A stretch of 64,000 nucleotides of DNA from Dermatophilaceae bacterium Soc4.6 (GCA_039889245.1 JAZGVH010000002.1:4650001-4714000), one strand, 5' to 3'; counted from the stretch's first letter, positions 44,716 to 54,969 are shown. The notes: generated by a model not told the origin, from the sequence alone. A program made the numbers and translations.

Positions 44716-45525
44716 TCAGGTCAAGGGGCTCACCCCCGCGCCGGCGAGGGCTTGGGTCAGGCGGACGCTGTCGCCGGTGGTCTGACAGATGTGGGCGTGG
44801 TGCAGGAGCCGGTCGACGGTCGCGGTTGCGAGGGTCTTGGGCATCAGCTCGTCGAACGAGGCGGGGTGCAGGTTCGAGCTGATCGCGATGGACCGCTTCT
44901 CGTACGCGGCATCGACGAGGCGGTATAGGCCCTCGGCGGCGTCGTGGGCCACGGGGAGCAGGCCAATGTCGTCGACCACGACGAGATCTGCTCGCAGGAC
45001 GCGGGCGATGGCGCGGGTGACGGTGTCGTCGGCGCGGTGGCGGCGTAGCAGGATGCCGAGGTCTTCGAGGGTGAACCAGGCGACCTTCAGGCCTTGCTCG
45101 ACGGCTTGCTGGCCCAGGGCCTCGAGCAGGAACGTCTTGCCGGTGCCCGAGGGGCCGCACACGACGAGGTTCTCCCGCCGGTGGACCCACTCCAAGGTCC
45201 GCAGGGCCTGCTGGGTCGGCGCGGGGATCGAGGAGGCCTGCGGGTCCCACGCGTCGAACGTCTTGCCCGTGGGGAACCCGGCGGTGCTGCGGCGGGTCGC
45301 GAGGGCGGACCGTTCCCTGCCGGCGGCTTCCTCGCCGAGCAGGGCCCGCAGGACCTCGACGGGTTCCCACCGTTGGGCCTTCGCGGTCGCGACGACTTCA
45401 GGGGCGTGGCGCCGGATGTGCGGCAGGCGTAACCGCCGCAGCAGCGCCTCGAGGTCGTCGGGCAGCGGCGGTGGGGCCGGGACACCCAGGGCCGGGGCTG
45501 CGGTCGTCTTCGTCGCCGAGCTCAC
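44716..45525 (-). CDS. istB: IS21 helper ATPase IstB
   Basis: 269 residues. AAA+ ATPase: Walker A CGPSGTGKTFLLEALG, Walker B DLVVVDDIGLLPVAHD, plus ISSNLHPASFDELMPKTLAT. GTG start overlapping the IstA stop by 4 bases, as is usual. It loads the transposase on target DNA. Appears intact. Confidence 0.95.
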   Translation of the reverse strand: MSSATKTTAAPALGVPAPPPLPDDLEALLRRLRLPHIRRHAPEVVATAKAQRWEPVEVLRALLGEEAAGRERSALATRRSTAGFPTGKTFDAWDPQASSIPAPTQQALRTLEWVHRRENLVVCGPSGTGKTFLLEALGQQAVEQGLKVAWFTLEDLGILLRRHRADDTVTRAIARVLRADLVVVDDIGLLPVAHDAAEGLYRLVDAAYEKRSIAISSNLHPASFDELMPKTLATATVDRLLHHAHICQTTGDSVRLTQALAGAGVSPLT

Positions 45526-47129
45526 GAGGTCACCTCCGGTCGAGGGTCGTTGACCGTGACAGCACGGTCGTTACACAGCGCCGACGACGACGCCGTCTCC
45601 GGGCCCGAGGTCAAGGTCGAAGTCGTGGCAGCGCCGAGGGCGGCCCAGCTGGAGGTGCCCTGGGTCAGGGACCCGTCTTCTCCGGCACGGCTGACCGCCG
45701 CGTTCCGCGTGACGTGTTGGTGGTGATCGAGGATGGACGCGAGGTCGGCCTCGGCGAACCGGGCGTGAACCGCGGCGTGGCCCAGCGCCCAGTCGACGTC
45801 CTTGGTGTCGAACAGCTTCGCCAACGTCACGGCCTGGGCCATCTTGACCCGGATCTTCGTCGTGCCCGCGGCCGCGGCCTCGCTCAGCCACAGCCGGGCA
45901 CCGTCACCGATGGTCAGGAACTCAACCTCAGCAGCGTTCCGGGCCAACGGTTTCCGCCCCAGCGCCCCCACGGGGGTGTGGGGGAAGTGGTCATCGTTGA
46001 TCTTCGGGCTGCCCGGGGTAGCACGGGCGTGGCGGGCGACTTCGACCGGCCCGGTCGGGCCGACGTGCACGAGCACGATCACCTCGTCAGCGCCTTTGCC
46101 GTGGACGCGGACCCACACCGTTTGACCGAGCAGCCGGGCCGGGACGGAGTACTGCCCACCCTCGAACGAGACCATCGGGGTGCTCGGCGGCACGGTCCGG
46201 GTCACCCCAAACGCGACCGTGTGCGGGACGAGCGGGATGGGGTGAAGCCGGGCGTGTTCCTCGGCGAGCATCTCCACCGGGACCCGGCGGGTGACCCGGT
46301 GGACCCTCGTGTTGACGTGGTCACAGAACTCCTCGCACGCGGCCTCGAGCTGCGCGAACGAGGCGTACTGCTCGCGCAGGTTCGTGTCCTTCGGGACCAG
46401 GTCAGCCTTGGCGATCTTCACCGACGACTCCGACCCACCCTTCGACGCCGGGTCAGCCGGGACGCAGGTGTGAATGGTGAGACCGTAGTGCCGAGCGAAG
46501 GCGACGATCCCCGGGTTGCGCACCGGCACCCCGGCGACATGCTCGGTCGTGACGGTCTTCTCGTTGTCCGTCAACACGTACGTCGGGGCGCCACCGAGCC
46601 GGCGCAGCGTCACGTCGAGCGCGGCCATCACCGACGGCATCGTCTTGTCCCGGATCGGCAGGACCACCCGGAACCGCGACCACGCCAACCACGCGATGAA
46701 CAACGTGGTCTTCACCCCGTCGATGACCGGGCCGTCACCGAAGTCGTACTGCAGCCACATCCCCGGCTCCGTCACCCACGGACGGTGGACGCGGACACGA
46801 CCGAGGCGGTAGTCCTTCTTCACCGCCGCGACCGCGCGTCGGGTCGTGCGCTCGGACCCGGTGTACCCGAGGGCTGCGAGCTTCTCGTGGGCTCGATCCG
46901 CGCGGAGCTTGCCCTTGGACCGCTCGATCCACTCCTCGATCTTGGGCAGGAACTCGTCGATCAGCTGCGGTCTCGCAGCGGGACGATCGGACAGGACGCC
47001 CGATTCGCGGGCGGCGACGTACCTCGCGACGGTGTGGTGCGAGACCCCGGACAACTCCCCGGCGTCCCGCAACGACCCGGTCAGGTCGAAGGCTTCCAAC
47101 ATGTTCATGATCTCCTCGGCAGACTTCAT
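45522..47129 (-). CDS. istA: IS21 transposase IstA
   Basis: About 535 residues from ATG 47129 (AGGAGGGACACC upstream). N-terminal HTH (GSLRDAGELSGVSHHTVARY), DDE core with YDFGDGPVIDGVKTTLFIAW (first Asp), YVLTDNEKTVTTEHVAGVPV (second Asp) and PASKGGSESSVKIAKADLV (Glu). A C-terminal basic beta domain follows. Appears intact with its partner gene, so the element may be active. A decayed fragment of a relative lies at 4705-4830. Confidence 0.95.
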   Translation of the reverse strand: MKSAEEIMNMLEAFDLTGSLRDAGELSGVSHHTVARYVAARESGVLSDRPAARPQLIDEFLPKIEEWIERSKGKLRADRAHEKLAALGYTGSERTTRRAVAAVKKDYRLGRVRVHRPWVTEPGMWLQYDFGDGPVIDGVKTTLFIAWLAWSRFRVVLPIRDKTMPSVMAALDVTLRRLGGAPTYVLTDNEKTVTTEHVAGVPVRNPGIVAFARHYGLTIHTCVPADPASKGGSESSVKIAKADLVPKDTNLREQYASFAQLEAACEEFCDHVNTRVHRVTRRVPVEMLAEEHARLHPIPLVPHTVAFGVTRTVPPSTPMVSFEGGQYSVPARLLGQTVWVRVHGKGADEVIVLVHVGPTGPVEVARHARATPGSPKINDDHFPHTPVGALGRKPLARNAAEVEFLTIGDGARLWLSEAAAAGTTKIRVKMAQAVTLAKLFDTKDVDWALGHAAVHARFAEADLASILDHHQHVTRNAAVSRAGEDGSLTQGTSSWAALGAATTSTLTSGPETASSSALCNDRAVTVNDPRPEVTS

Positions 47130-47499
47130 GGTGTCCCTCCTGGGGGGCGGCAGGCGCATCAGCACCGCCACCGCACCCCAGGAGGGGCCTCAACCGCTGT
47201 ATGCGGTGAGGCCAACGAACTCGTGTCGGGCAGATCCCGTGACCGTCAGCGGGCACTTCTCGTGGCCGCTACCGGGCAGTTATGTGGCCGCCTCCGGGCA
47301 GTTTCTCGTGGCCGCTGCCACCTCCCGCGGCGCCGAGGGTCACGACGTCCCCACCGACGTTCAGGTCGTCTGTGCTCGGCGGTCCCAGGGGTGACACACA
47401 CCTTCGTGTGCGACCAGGAGCACAGCGAGCCTGTCCGCCAGACGGCACCACGTCCTGCTGTACCTGTCCACCCATGTCTACCGACGCCACGCCGTCGCG

Positions 47500-48000
47500 G
47501 ACGAGGTCACCGAGGGCAGTCCCGCCCCCTCGAGGCGTTCTACCCGTGATCTACCCCGACGCGTTGGTGGTGAAGATCCGCGACGGCGCGCACGTGTCCA
47601 ACCGGTCCGCGCACATGGCGGTCGGGGTCGACCTGGACGTCCTCATCGTGTGCTGCGACGGCCTGAACGGGTTCCCCGAAGCGATCGAGGCGACTGGCCG
47701 AGGGTGATGGTCCAGACGTGTGTCGTGCACCTGATCCGGGCGTCCATGCGGTTCGTGGCCTACGCCGACAGGAATGCCGTCGCCGCGATGCTGCGCCCGA
47801 TCTACACCGCCCCCGACGAGGACGCCGCACGTATGGCGATGGCCGCCTTCGGCGACTCGACCTGGGGCAGGAAGTACCCCGCCGCGGTCGCGACCTGGGA
47901 GAACGCCTGGGACCGGTTCACCCCGTTCCTCGCGTTCGGCCCGGCCCCGCGCAAGGTCATCCACACGACGAACAGCATCGTGACCTTGAGGCCCCTGTTG
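47500..48000 (+). pseudogene. IS256-family transposase remnant
   Basis: Fragments read PVIYPDALVVKIRDGAHVSN, then VGVDLDVLIVCCDGLNGFPE and AIEATGRG, then in a second frame VQTCVVHLIRASMRFVAYAD, GDSTWGRKYPAAVATWENAW and RFTPFLAFGPAPRKVIHTTN. The central part between VGVDLD and VLIVCCDGL is deleted (the usual GIWVQTTEGAKFW stretch) and a frameshift follows. Non-functional. Lies between the IS21 end and the GntR gene. Confidence 0.88.
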
Positions 48001-48253
48001 GGTGTCGTTGACGTCGTCGATGCACTGGATCGGTCAGTGATTGTGCCTGCTGGACATAACAATCTGCAGCCGTCCAACAGGAGCGGTCGCAGGAGGTGCC
48101 TGTGCCTGAGAGCCGACGCCGGGGGCAAACGGGGTGCCCGGGCACCGCTGAACATGGTGGTGATCGGGAACGTCCCTCCTCGGTGAGAGAAACGTGCGAG
48201 GGTGACCCACTAAGTGCCAAGGTGTGTCGGCACGCCGAGTCGAGGAGGTTGCC

Positions 48254-48940
48254 GTGGCCGGAGCATCGTCGCAGTCCGGGCTCATTGAACGGCTGGTATC
48301 CGTCAGTCCCGGACAACCCTGCGGGCAGCAGGAGATCCTTCAAGAACTGCGTCGGGTGATCCTGACTGGAGACGCACCGCCAGGCACGTCCATTCCGCTC
48401 GAAGCGGTCGCGCAGTTCTTTGCGGTGAGTGTCATCCCGGTGCGCGAGTCATTGAAGACCTTGATCGGTGAGGGGCTGGTCGACCATGTGCCCCGTGGCG
48501 GTTACCGCGTCGCCCAGCTCACTCGTGACGAGCTCCGCGAGTTCTACGTGATCCGTGAGGTCCTCGAGGCTGCAGGCCTGCGGTCTGCCGTCGCCAGGGC
48601 GAATGCCGCCGACGACGCTGCCGCCGTGGCGATCCACGAGGCGCTGGCCGCTGAGCTCGTGGCCGAGGACTACCGGGCGTATCACCGTGACAGCCGACGG
48701 TTCCATCTCGCTCTCCTCAAGCCGTCTGGTATGCAGCGCCTGCTCCACATGTTCGAGCTGGCGTGGAACGTCACTGATCCTGCCCAACCCATGGCTGCGG
48801 TGTCCACCGTCGACCGGGAGCGCATGTACGCGGACCACTCCGCCATGCTGGCGGCGTTCGTCGCGCGCGACGCGGACGAGCTGGTGCGACGCTCCCGCAA
48901 GCACTACAAGCGGCTCGAGCGAGCCGTCGACGATGCCTGA
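48254..48940 (+). CDS. GntR-family regulator (FCD subfamily)
   Basis: 228 residues. GTG 48254 chosen for the GAGGAGG site 7 bases upstream; a GTG at 48224 has none. N-terminal winged HTH (LRRVILTGDAPPGTSIPLEA, VSVIPVRESLKTLIGEGLVD, PRGGYRVAQLTRDELREFYV), then an all-helical FCD ligand domain with His-containing metal positions (YHRDSRRFHLALL, DHSAMLAAFVARD). Likely controls the nearby NCS1 transporter and racemase genes, from which it is separated by IS1380 debris. Ligand probably a hydantoin or allantoin-pathway compound, inferred from neighbours. Confidence 0.88.
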   Translation: MAGASSQSGLIERLVSVSPGQPCGQQEILQELRRVILTGDAPPGTSIPLEAVAQFFAVSVIPVRESLKTLIGEGLVDHVPRGGYRVAQLTRDELREFYVIREVLEAAGLRSAVARANAADDAAAVAIHEALAAELVAEDYRAYHRDSRRFHLALLKPSGMQRLLHMFELAWNVTDPAQPMAAVSTVDRERMYADHSAMLAAFVARDADELVRRSRKHYKRLERAVDDA

Positions 48941-49060
48941 ACCCTGATCCTCCGATGATCTAGCAGCAGCGGCGGGTCGTGATACGCGAATGCCCTTGTG
49001 GGGCGGAGGAATTGGGTCTTCGACAGTCCGAGTGAAACGGCACTAAGGGGCATCCGAGAG

Positions 49061-50420
49061 ATGCAAGCACTCCACACGATCAGCACGAAGTTCGATGACC
49101 CCAACCTGATCGGTGCGGCGGGGCTGGTCCCGGTGCTGCGGTTTGACGCAGCAGGCCGGGTTGCAGCAGTCGCTTCAGGAGCGGTTAACGTGCCGTCGCC
49201 GAACGCGGCAACCAAGGCGGGGTGTGTGGTCGTGAGGATGATCGCGGGCGCTGACAGCATCGACGACCTCGACGTCCTGCGCCAGGGCGGACTGAGCAAG
49301 GTCGTCACGGGGCGCGGGCGCCGTCGACGGTTGGGACGTTCTGCGGGCGTTCGAGTTCGGGCAGGTGAAGCAGCTCGACGCGGACTCCTCCCGGGTGTTG
49401 GCTGGGCTGACGGGCGTAGTGGCGCGGCTGCTGTCCGGGACCGAGGCGATGGCGTCCGTGGACATCGACGACACGATCCGTGAGGTCCACGGGTACCAGA
49501 GGCAGGGCGTCGCGTACGAATGCTCCGGTGTGAAGGGTCTGAACGCGCCAGTAGGCGTCGCCGACGCGCGCCCCGCTCATCGCCGGCTCCCGGCTGCGTA
49601 AGGGCAACACGATCTTCGGGCAGGGCGTGAAGCTGGCCGGGGACGCCGTGGCGACCGCCCGCCGGGCCGGGGCGGGCGGGCAGGTGATGGTCCGCGCCGA
49701 CTCCGGGTACTACCGTCGCGACCTGACCACCACCGCCGCCCTCAAGGCCAAGGCGTGGTTCTCGGTCACCGTGCGGATGAATTCCGGCGTGGCGCGGGCG
49801 ATCGCGGTCATCCCCGACGGGGCATGGATCACGACCAGTACCCGCGGGCGATCTGGGACGAGGACGAGAATCGGTGGATCTCCGAAGCGCAGGTCGCCGA
49901 GACGCACTTCGCCGCGTTCGCGCCCGCCCGGAAGGCCCAGCACCTGCCCTGCCGGCTCGTGGTCCGCCGCGTCCAACGCCTCAACAAGGCCGCTTCCGCT
50001 ACAGGTCAAGAGCTGTCCGCCAGCTGGCGCCACCACAGCTTCGTCACCCAAGTCGAATCAACCGCTATCGCCGCGGACGAGACCCACCGCGACCACGCCG
50101 TCGTCGAGCAGGTCGAATGCCGAGCTGTAGACCGGGGCCCTCGCCCACGCCCCGCCGCGGAAGTTCGACGCGAGCGCGGCCTGGCTGGCGCTGGCCTGCG
50201 TCGCGTTCAACCTCCTGCGCGTCTCCGGGGTGGCCGCCTCGACCCGCCACGCCAAAGCCCGGCGGACCACCTGCGGACCCATCTGATCGCGGTACCCGCC
50301 CGGGTCGCGTCGTCGGCCCGCCGACTCACGCTGCACCTACCGACGAGCTGGCCCTGGGCGGAGTGGAAGAGCCGGACAGACCGGGGGCTCCACCACGTGT
50401 TCGTCCCAGGCAGTGAGGAT
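49061..50420 (+). pseudogene. IS1380-family transposase, broken by frameshifts
   Basis: Starts MQALHTISTKFDDPNLIGAA, GLVPVLRFD, then jumps frame near 49310 to VDGWDVLRAFEFGQVKQLDA, DIDDTIREVHGYQRQGVAYE, then again to GSRLRKGNTIFGQGVKLAGD, MVRADSGYYRRDLTTTAALK, AWFSVTVRMNSGVARAIAVI. The end (ARVASSARRLTLHLPTSWPW) is in yet another frame. Several frameshifts in a family that normally has one continuous gene of about 450 codons. Inert remnant separating the GntR gene from the transporter. Confidence 0.85.
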
Positions 50421-50624
50421 CAGCAGCCGGCAGAGTCAGCACCCGCTGCGGAATCAGCGTCGGTGGATCCGGGCCGAACAGGGCCCATTTATTCATGCAG
50501 GTGGGGTCATATATCTCGGATATACGCGCACGGGTCTATTCTCAAAAACCACTTCGGGACTAGCGTCGGGCCACAGCTCGGGGGTGCCACCAGGCACAGC
50601 CCGATCAACGAAGGAGTGCCCACC

Positions 50625-52148
50625 ATGAGCGATACGATCATAGACGCACCAGCTCCCCCCAGCGCGGAGCACCCGGCCGGCGTCGGCGTCATCAAGCCGG
50701 GTTACCACCCCCGGCTCACGAACGACGACCTCGCACCACTTCGGGACCAGAACTGGACCTGGTACAACATCTTCGCCTTCTGGATGTCGGACGTGCACAG
50801 TGTCGGCGGGTACGTCACGGCCGGCAGCCTCTTTGCCCTCGGACTGACCAGCTGGCAGGTCTTCATCTGCCTCATCGCCGGGATCTCGATCGTGCTCTTC
50901 TTCACCAATCTGGTGGCCAAGCCCAGCCAGCGAACCGGCGTCCCTTTCCCGGTGATCTGTCGGTCCGTCTTCGGAGTCGTCGGAGCCAACATCCCGGCGA
51001 TCATCCGCGGCCTCATCGCGGTGGCCTGGTACGGCATCCAGACCTATCTGGCGTCCGCCGCACTGGACATCCTCGTGGTGCGCCTGTGGCCGTCGGCCGC
51101 CTCCTACGGCGACGTGGCCCAGCACGGGTTCCTCGGTCTCTCGGCCCTCGGCTACGTCACCTTCGCGATCCTCTGGGTGCTGCAGGCAGCCGTCTTCTGG
51201 ACCGGCATGGACACGATCCGCAAGTTCATCGACTTCTGCGGGCCGGCGGTCTACGTCGTCATGATCCTCCTGTGCGGCTACCTGCTCGTCCAGGCCAAGT
51301 TCCAAATCAACCTCGACCTGTCGAGCAAGCACCTGACCGGGACCGCGGTGATCTCCACCATGTTCGCCGCCACCGCACTGGTCGTGTCGTACTTCTCCGG
51401 GCCGATGCTGAACTTCGGTGACTTCTCGCGTTACAGCGAGAGCTTCGAGGCCGTCAAGAAGGGCAACTTCTGGGGCCTACCGGTCAACTTCACGATGTTC
51501 TCGGTCCTGACCGTCCTGACGGCTGCCGCCACCCTCCCGGTCTACGGCGAGCTGATCACCGACCCGGTCAAGACCGTGGGCAAGATGGACAGCACGTTCG
51601 CCATCGTCCTGGCCGCGCTGACCTTCGCTACGGCGACCATCGGCATCAACATCGTCGCGAACTTCGTCTCCCCCGCGTTCGACTTCTCCCACGTCAACCC
51701 GCAGAAGATCAGCTGGCGCACCGGTGGCATGATCGCGGCCGTCGGGTCGGTGCTCATCACGCCGTGGAACCTCTACAAGAACCCGGACACCATCCACTAC
51801 ACGCTCGACACACTCGGTGCGTTCATCGGACCGCTGTTCGGGGTCCTTATCTGTCACTACTACCTCATCCACAAGCAGAAGGTCGCCATCGACGACCTGT
51901 TCACCATGGACGAGTCAGGTATCTACCACTACACCCGGGGATTCAACCCGGCCGCGGTCGCCGCCACCGCCATCGCCGCCGTCATCGCGATCGCCTGTGT
52001 CTTCGTCCCCGGTATGAACCGGGCCAACGACTACAGCTGGTTCATCGGCTGCGGTCTCGGGCTCGTTGTCTACTACGTGCTCGCCCGCCGTGCCGGAATC
52101 GACACGATGATGGACCTGCGCAGCGGCGACGACGTGGTGGTTGGCTGA
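50625..52148 (+). CDS. NCS1-family transporter (hydantoin/allantoin/nucleobase type)
   Basis: 507 residues from ATG 50625 with AAGGAG upstream; the longer open frame to the left is IS debris. Twelve or so membrane helices. The NCS1 signature NWTWYNIFAFWMSDVHSVGG (about 40-60) and QRTGVPFPVICRSVFGVVGA are present, along with NFGDFSRY (about 265) and WNLYKNPDTIHYTLDTLGAF. Family members include Mhp1 (hydantoins) and PucI (allantoin). The next gene, a hydantoin/allantoin racemase, overlaps its stop, which supports a hydantoin or allantoin substrate. Confidence 0.9.
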   Translation: MSDTIIDAPAPPSAEHPAGVGVIKPGYHPRLTNDDLAPLRDQNWTWYNIFAFWMSDVHSVGGYVTAGSLFALGLTSWQVFICLIAGISIVLFFTNLVAKPSQRTGVPFPVICRSVFGVVGANIPAIIRGLIAVAWYGIQTYLASAALDILVVRLWPSAASYGDVAQHGFLGLSALGYVTFAILWVLQAAVFWTGMDTIRKFIDFCGPAVYVVMILLCGYLLVQAKFQINLDLSSKHLTGTAVISTMFAATALVVSYFSGPMLNFGDFSRYSESFEAVKKGNFWGLPVNFTMFSVLTVLTAAATLPVYGELITDPVKTVGKMDSTFAIVLAALTFATATIGINIVANFVSPAFDFSHVNPQKISWRTGGMIAAVGSVLITPWNLYKNPDTIHYTLDTLGAFIGPLFGVLICHYYLIHKQKVAIDDLFTMDESGIYHYTRGFNPAAVAATAIAAVIAIACVFVPGMNRANDYSWFIGCGLGLVVYYVLARRAGIDTMMDLRSGDDVVVG

Positions 52149-52930
52149 TGATGCGGATCCGGGTGATCAACCCCAACACGACCTGGTCGATGACGAAGCT
52201 GATCGGGGAGAGCGCCCGATCCGTCGCCGGAGCGGACGTGGTCATCGAAGCGGTCTCCCCCACGATGGGCCCGGTCTCGATCGAGAGCCACTACGACGAG
52301 GCCCTGGCCGTCCCCGGCATCCTCGCCGAAGTCGCCAGGGGCGAGGCGGAGGGCGCCGACGGCTACGTGATCGCGTGCTTCGGTGACCCGGGCATGGAGG
52401 CGGCACGCGAGCTGGCCCGTGGCCCGGTGGTCGGCATCGCCGAGGCGGCGATGCGCACTGCGACCTACCTCGGACGTTCCTTCAGCGTCGTCACCACGCT
52501 GGGTCGCACTCGCGGCCGGGCGTGGGACCTCGCCGAGACCTACGGCGTCTCCACCGCCTGTCGCGGCGTGTACGCGTGCGAGATCCCGGTGCTCGAGCTC
52601 GAGACGTCACCCGATGCCCGTGAGCGCATCACGCGGGCCTGCCGTGAGGCCCTCGAGCGCGACGAGTCCGACGTCATCGTCCTGGGCTGCGCCGGGATGG
52701 CGGACCTGTGCGCGCACATCTCGGAGGCGATCGGCGTCCCGGTCGTTGACGGCGTCGCCGCAGCGACGGTCACCGTCCAAGGACTCGTGACGCTGGGCCT
52801 GCGCACCAGCACGGTCGAGGAGTTCGCCGCCCCACCACCCAAGACCTACGAGGGCTTGCTGGCCGGCTTCGGGCTCGGCGGCACGGTCCGACGAGCCCGC
52901 GAGAGTGCGGCGCCCGTTCGGGCTCACTGA
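52148..52930 (+). CDS. hydantoin/allantoin racemase (Asp/Glu racemase superfamily)
   Basis: About 260 residues from ATG 52148 or the ATG one codon later; overlaps the transporter stop. MRIRVINPNTTWSMTKLIGE is the classic start of hydantoin racemases. The catalytic Cys pair is visible: YVIACFGDPGMEAARELA (Cys about 77) and VIVLGCAGMADLCAHISE (Cys about 180). It would racemise 5-substituted hydantoins or allantoin for a stereospecific hydrolase not present here. Coupled with the transporter, so uptake and racemisation are one unit. Confidence 0.9.
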   Translation: MMRIRVINPNTTWSMTKLIGESARSVAGADVVIEAVSPTMGPVSIESHYDEALAVPGILAEVARGEAEGADGYVIACFGDPGMEAARELARGPVVGIAEAAMRTATYLGRSFSVVTTLGRTRGRAWDLAETYGVSTACRGVYACEIPVLELETSPDARERITRACREALERDESDVIVLGCAGMADLCAHISEAIGVPVVDGVAAATVTVQGLVTLGLRTSTVEEFAAPPPKTYEGLLAGFGLGGTVRRARESAAPVRAH

Positions 52931-53090
52931 CGGCGCCTATACCGCCCAACCGCAGTCACGTGAGGCTGCACCGAACGTCAGATCCGCACAGGGGTCTGCC
53001 GGTCTTCACCCGAGAGGACAGAGCAATTGACGCGGCCGACCCCAGGCCATGCCATCACCATGCGGGGTCTCAGCCCCCGTCGGGTTCACC
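52931..53090. other. intergenic, leading to hairpin
   Basis: About 160 bp downstream of the racemase gene, with no gene supported. Confidence 0.35.
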
Positions 53091-53140
53091 GCGACCTCCG
53101 AGCTGGCGGCGGCTGCGGCGGCCGCCAGCTCGGAGGTCGC
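53091..53140. terminator. 20-bp perfect hairpin between convergent genes
   Basis: Bases 53091-53110 are the exact reverse complement of 53121-53140, with a 10-base GC loop. It lies between the racemase gene and the convergent APC permease, so it probably ends both transcripts. The stem is unusually long and perfect. Confidence 0.7.
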
Positions 53141-53284
53141 CGCGCTCGACGTCATCGAGTCCACCACGAGAGCGTCACCGTCGACATCACCTGCAACACC
53201 GCCGGCGACGAGCACGCCAAGCAGGTTGCCGAACATCCAGCCTGGAGCCAGCGGTCATCGCTCGACCAGCGCCGCGGACCGGAC

Positions 53285-54802
53285 TCACCGCGTGCTGGGG
53301 TGCTCTCGGATCAGCCGGGCGATCTCGATGGCGTCACCCTCGGGTGCGTGCGACGAGCTGTGCGGGTGAGCGATGAACAGGTAAAGCAGGCCGCTGCCCA
53401 CCACGACCGCGAGCCCGACCAGCACGATCCAGTCGTCGAGGAACACTCCCGTGGTCCCCGGCCGCGCCAGCAGGACGATCGCGAAGACCCCGTAGGCGAG
53501 CGCGACGACGTTCACGACGACGCCAGCCCTGCCCAGGCTGAAGGGTCCCGCAGGTTTCCACCCCTTGATGCGCTGGCGGAGCGCCGCCAGCACGACCGCC
53601 TGGAAGGCGACGTAGATGCCGATCACGGCGAAGGCCGTGATCTTGGTGAGGAGAGAGCTGCCGCCGACGTAGATCAGCAGGCAGAGCACGAGTGGGATGG
53701 CGCAGGCCACGATCAGCGCATTGACGGGCACCGCGGTCCGGTGGCTGACCTGGGCCAGCCACGCGTGGCCCGGCAGCATGCCATCCCGCGCGAAGGAGAA
53801 GAGCAGGCGACTGGCAGCGGCTTGCAGGCTGAGCACGCAGGACAGGAAGGCCGTCAGGGCGACCACGAGGAAGATCTTCGCCCCCACCGTGCCGAGTGAC
53901 GACTCGAGGATCGCCGGGATGGGATCACCGTCCGTCCCGCTGACGACGGCCTGCAGGTCGGGGGCCGCCATCACGTAGCCGCCGAACGAGAACAGCGCCG
54001 ACACCCCACCGACGAGGATGGTCATGATCATCGCGGTCGGTATGCGACGGGCCGGGTCCTCGACCTCCTCCGCCACGTCGCCGCACGCCTCGAACCCGTA
54101 GAACAGGAAGAGGCCGGCCAGGGCTGCGCCGAGGAACGCGGCGGCGTAGCTGCCGTCGCCCTGGACCCCCATGGAGTCGACGAACACGCCGAAGCCCTGC
54201 TTGCGCTCGAACGCCAGCAGGTAGAGACCGAGGCCGATCACACCGATGAGCTCGGCCGCCAGGCCGATCCGGGCGACGCGCGCGAGCGTGGTCGTCCCCG
54301 AGAAGTTCAGCGCGAAGGCGACGACGAGGAAGACGACGGAGAGCCCGAGGGTGGTGGTGTCCGTGACCTCGACGCCAAGCAGGCTGGCGAGGAAACCGGT
54401 CCCGAACTCGGCGACCGCCGTGATGGTGACGAGCATCGCCCAGACATAAACCCAGGCGGCCATCCAGGCGTAGCGCTTTCCCCACAGGCGTCTCGTCCAC
54501 GGGTAGATGCCGCCGGCGATCGGATACTGGGACACCACTTCGCCGAAGACCAGTGACACCAGCAGCTGCCCGGACCCGACGATGGCGAGCCAGAAGATCG
54601 ACGGCGGGCCACCGGTGCTCAGGGCGAGCGCAAAGAGGGAGTAGACGCCCACCAGCGGTGAGAGATAGGTGAAGCCGAGGGCGAAGTTCGCCCACAGGGA
54701 CATCGAGCGTCTGAACGAGTCGTCGTATCCCAGCACGCGCAGGTGCTCAGCGTCGTCGAGCCGCTTCTTCGGGACGTGGTCGACGGAGGGTTCTCCAGGC
54801 AT
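53285..54802 (-). CDS. APC-superfamily amino acid permease
   Basis: 505 residues from ATG 54802 (GAAAGG upstream). Twelve or more hydrophobic helices. The first helix region (ANFALGFTYLSPLVGVYSLF), PIAGGIYPWTRRLWGKRYAW (the APC motif after helix 2), FYGFEACGDVAEEVEDPARR (the conserved E-E in helix 6/7 loop) and ASRLLFSFARDGMLPGHAWL are typical of amino acid/polyamine transporters. Substrate not deducible. Divergent from the GGDEF-EAL gene. Confidence 0.92.
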   Translation of the reverse strand: MPGEPSVDHVPKKRLDDAEHLRVLGYDDSFRRSMSLWANFALGFTYLSPLVGVYSLFALALSTGGPPSIFWLAIVGSGQLLVSLVFGEVVSQYPIAGGIYPWTRRLWGKRYAWMAAWVYVWAMLVTITAVAEFGTGFLASLLGVEVTDTTTLGLSVVFLVVAFALNFSGTTTLARVARIGLAAELIGVIGLGLYLLAFERKQGFGVFVDSMGVQGDGSYAAAFLGAALAGLFLFYGFEACGDVAEEVEDPARRIPTAMIMTILVGGVSALFSFGGYVMAAPDLQAVVSGTDGDPIPAILESSLGTVGAKIFLVVALTAFLSCVLSLQAAASRLLFSFARDGMLPGHAWLAQVSHRTAVPVNALIVACAIPLVLCLLIYVGGSSLLTKITAFAVIGIYVAFQAVVLAALRQRIKGWKPAGPFSLGRAGVVVNVVALAYGVFAIVLLARPGTTGVFLDDWIVLVGLAVVVGSGLLYLFIAHPHSSSHAPEGDAIEIARLIREHPSTR

Positions 54803-54969
54803 GGCGCAACCTTTCGGGGCAGGGTGGAGGCCCACGCAGCCCACCCGGTTCTGCCGCGCCTCCCGGCGTGCGCCCACGGTAGTCCTCTGCGATGGAGCGT
54901 TCCACGAAGGCCCGGCATCTTCTTGCCGATACCGCAGGTGCGGCTGCTGTCGCGCGAGGGGAAACGACG

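Larger units (their letters stand above)
44595..47320 (-). mobile_element. IS21-family insertion sequence
   Basis: About 2.7 kb with istA and istB and terminal multiple repeats of the type GCGGCCACGAGAACTGCCCGG. Four such units occur between 44600 and 44700 (CTGCCCRG cores) and four inverted ones between 47220 and 47320 (YYGGGCAG cores), the usual IS21 end structure. Ends are approximate; I could not confirm a target duplication. Confidence 0.85.

Noticed and set aside
45471-47549. 692-codon plus-strand open frame
   Set aside because: Antisense to the intact istA/istB genes of the IS21 element; low-complexity sequence.
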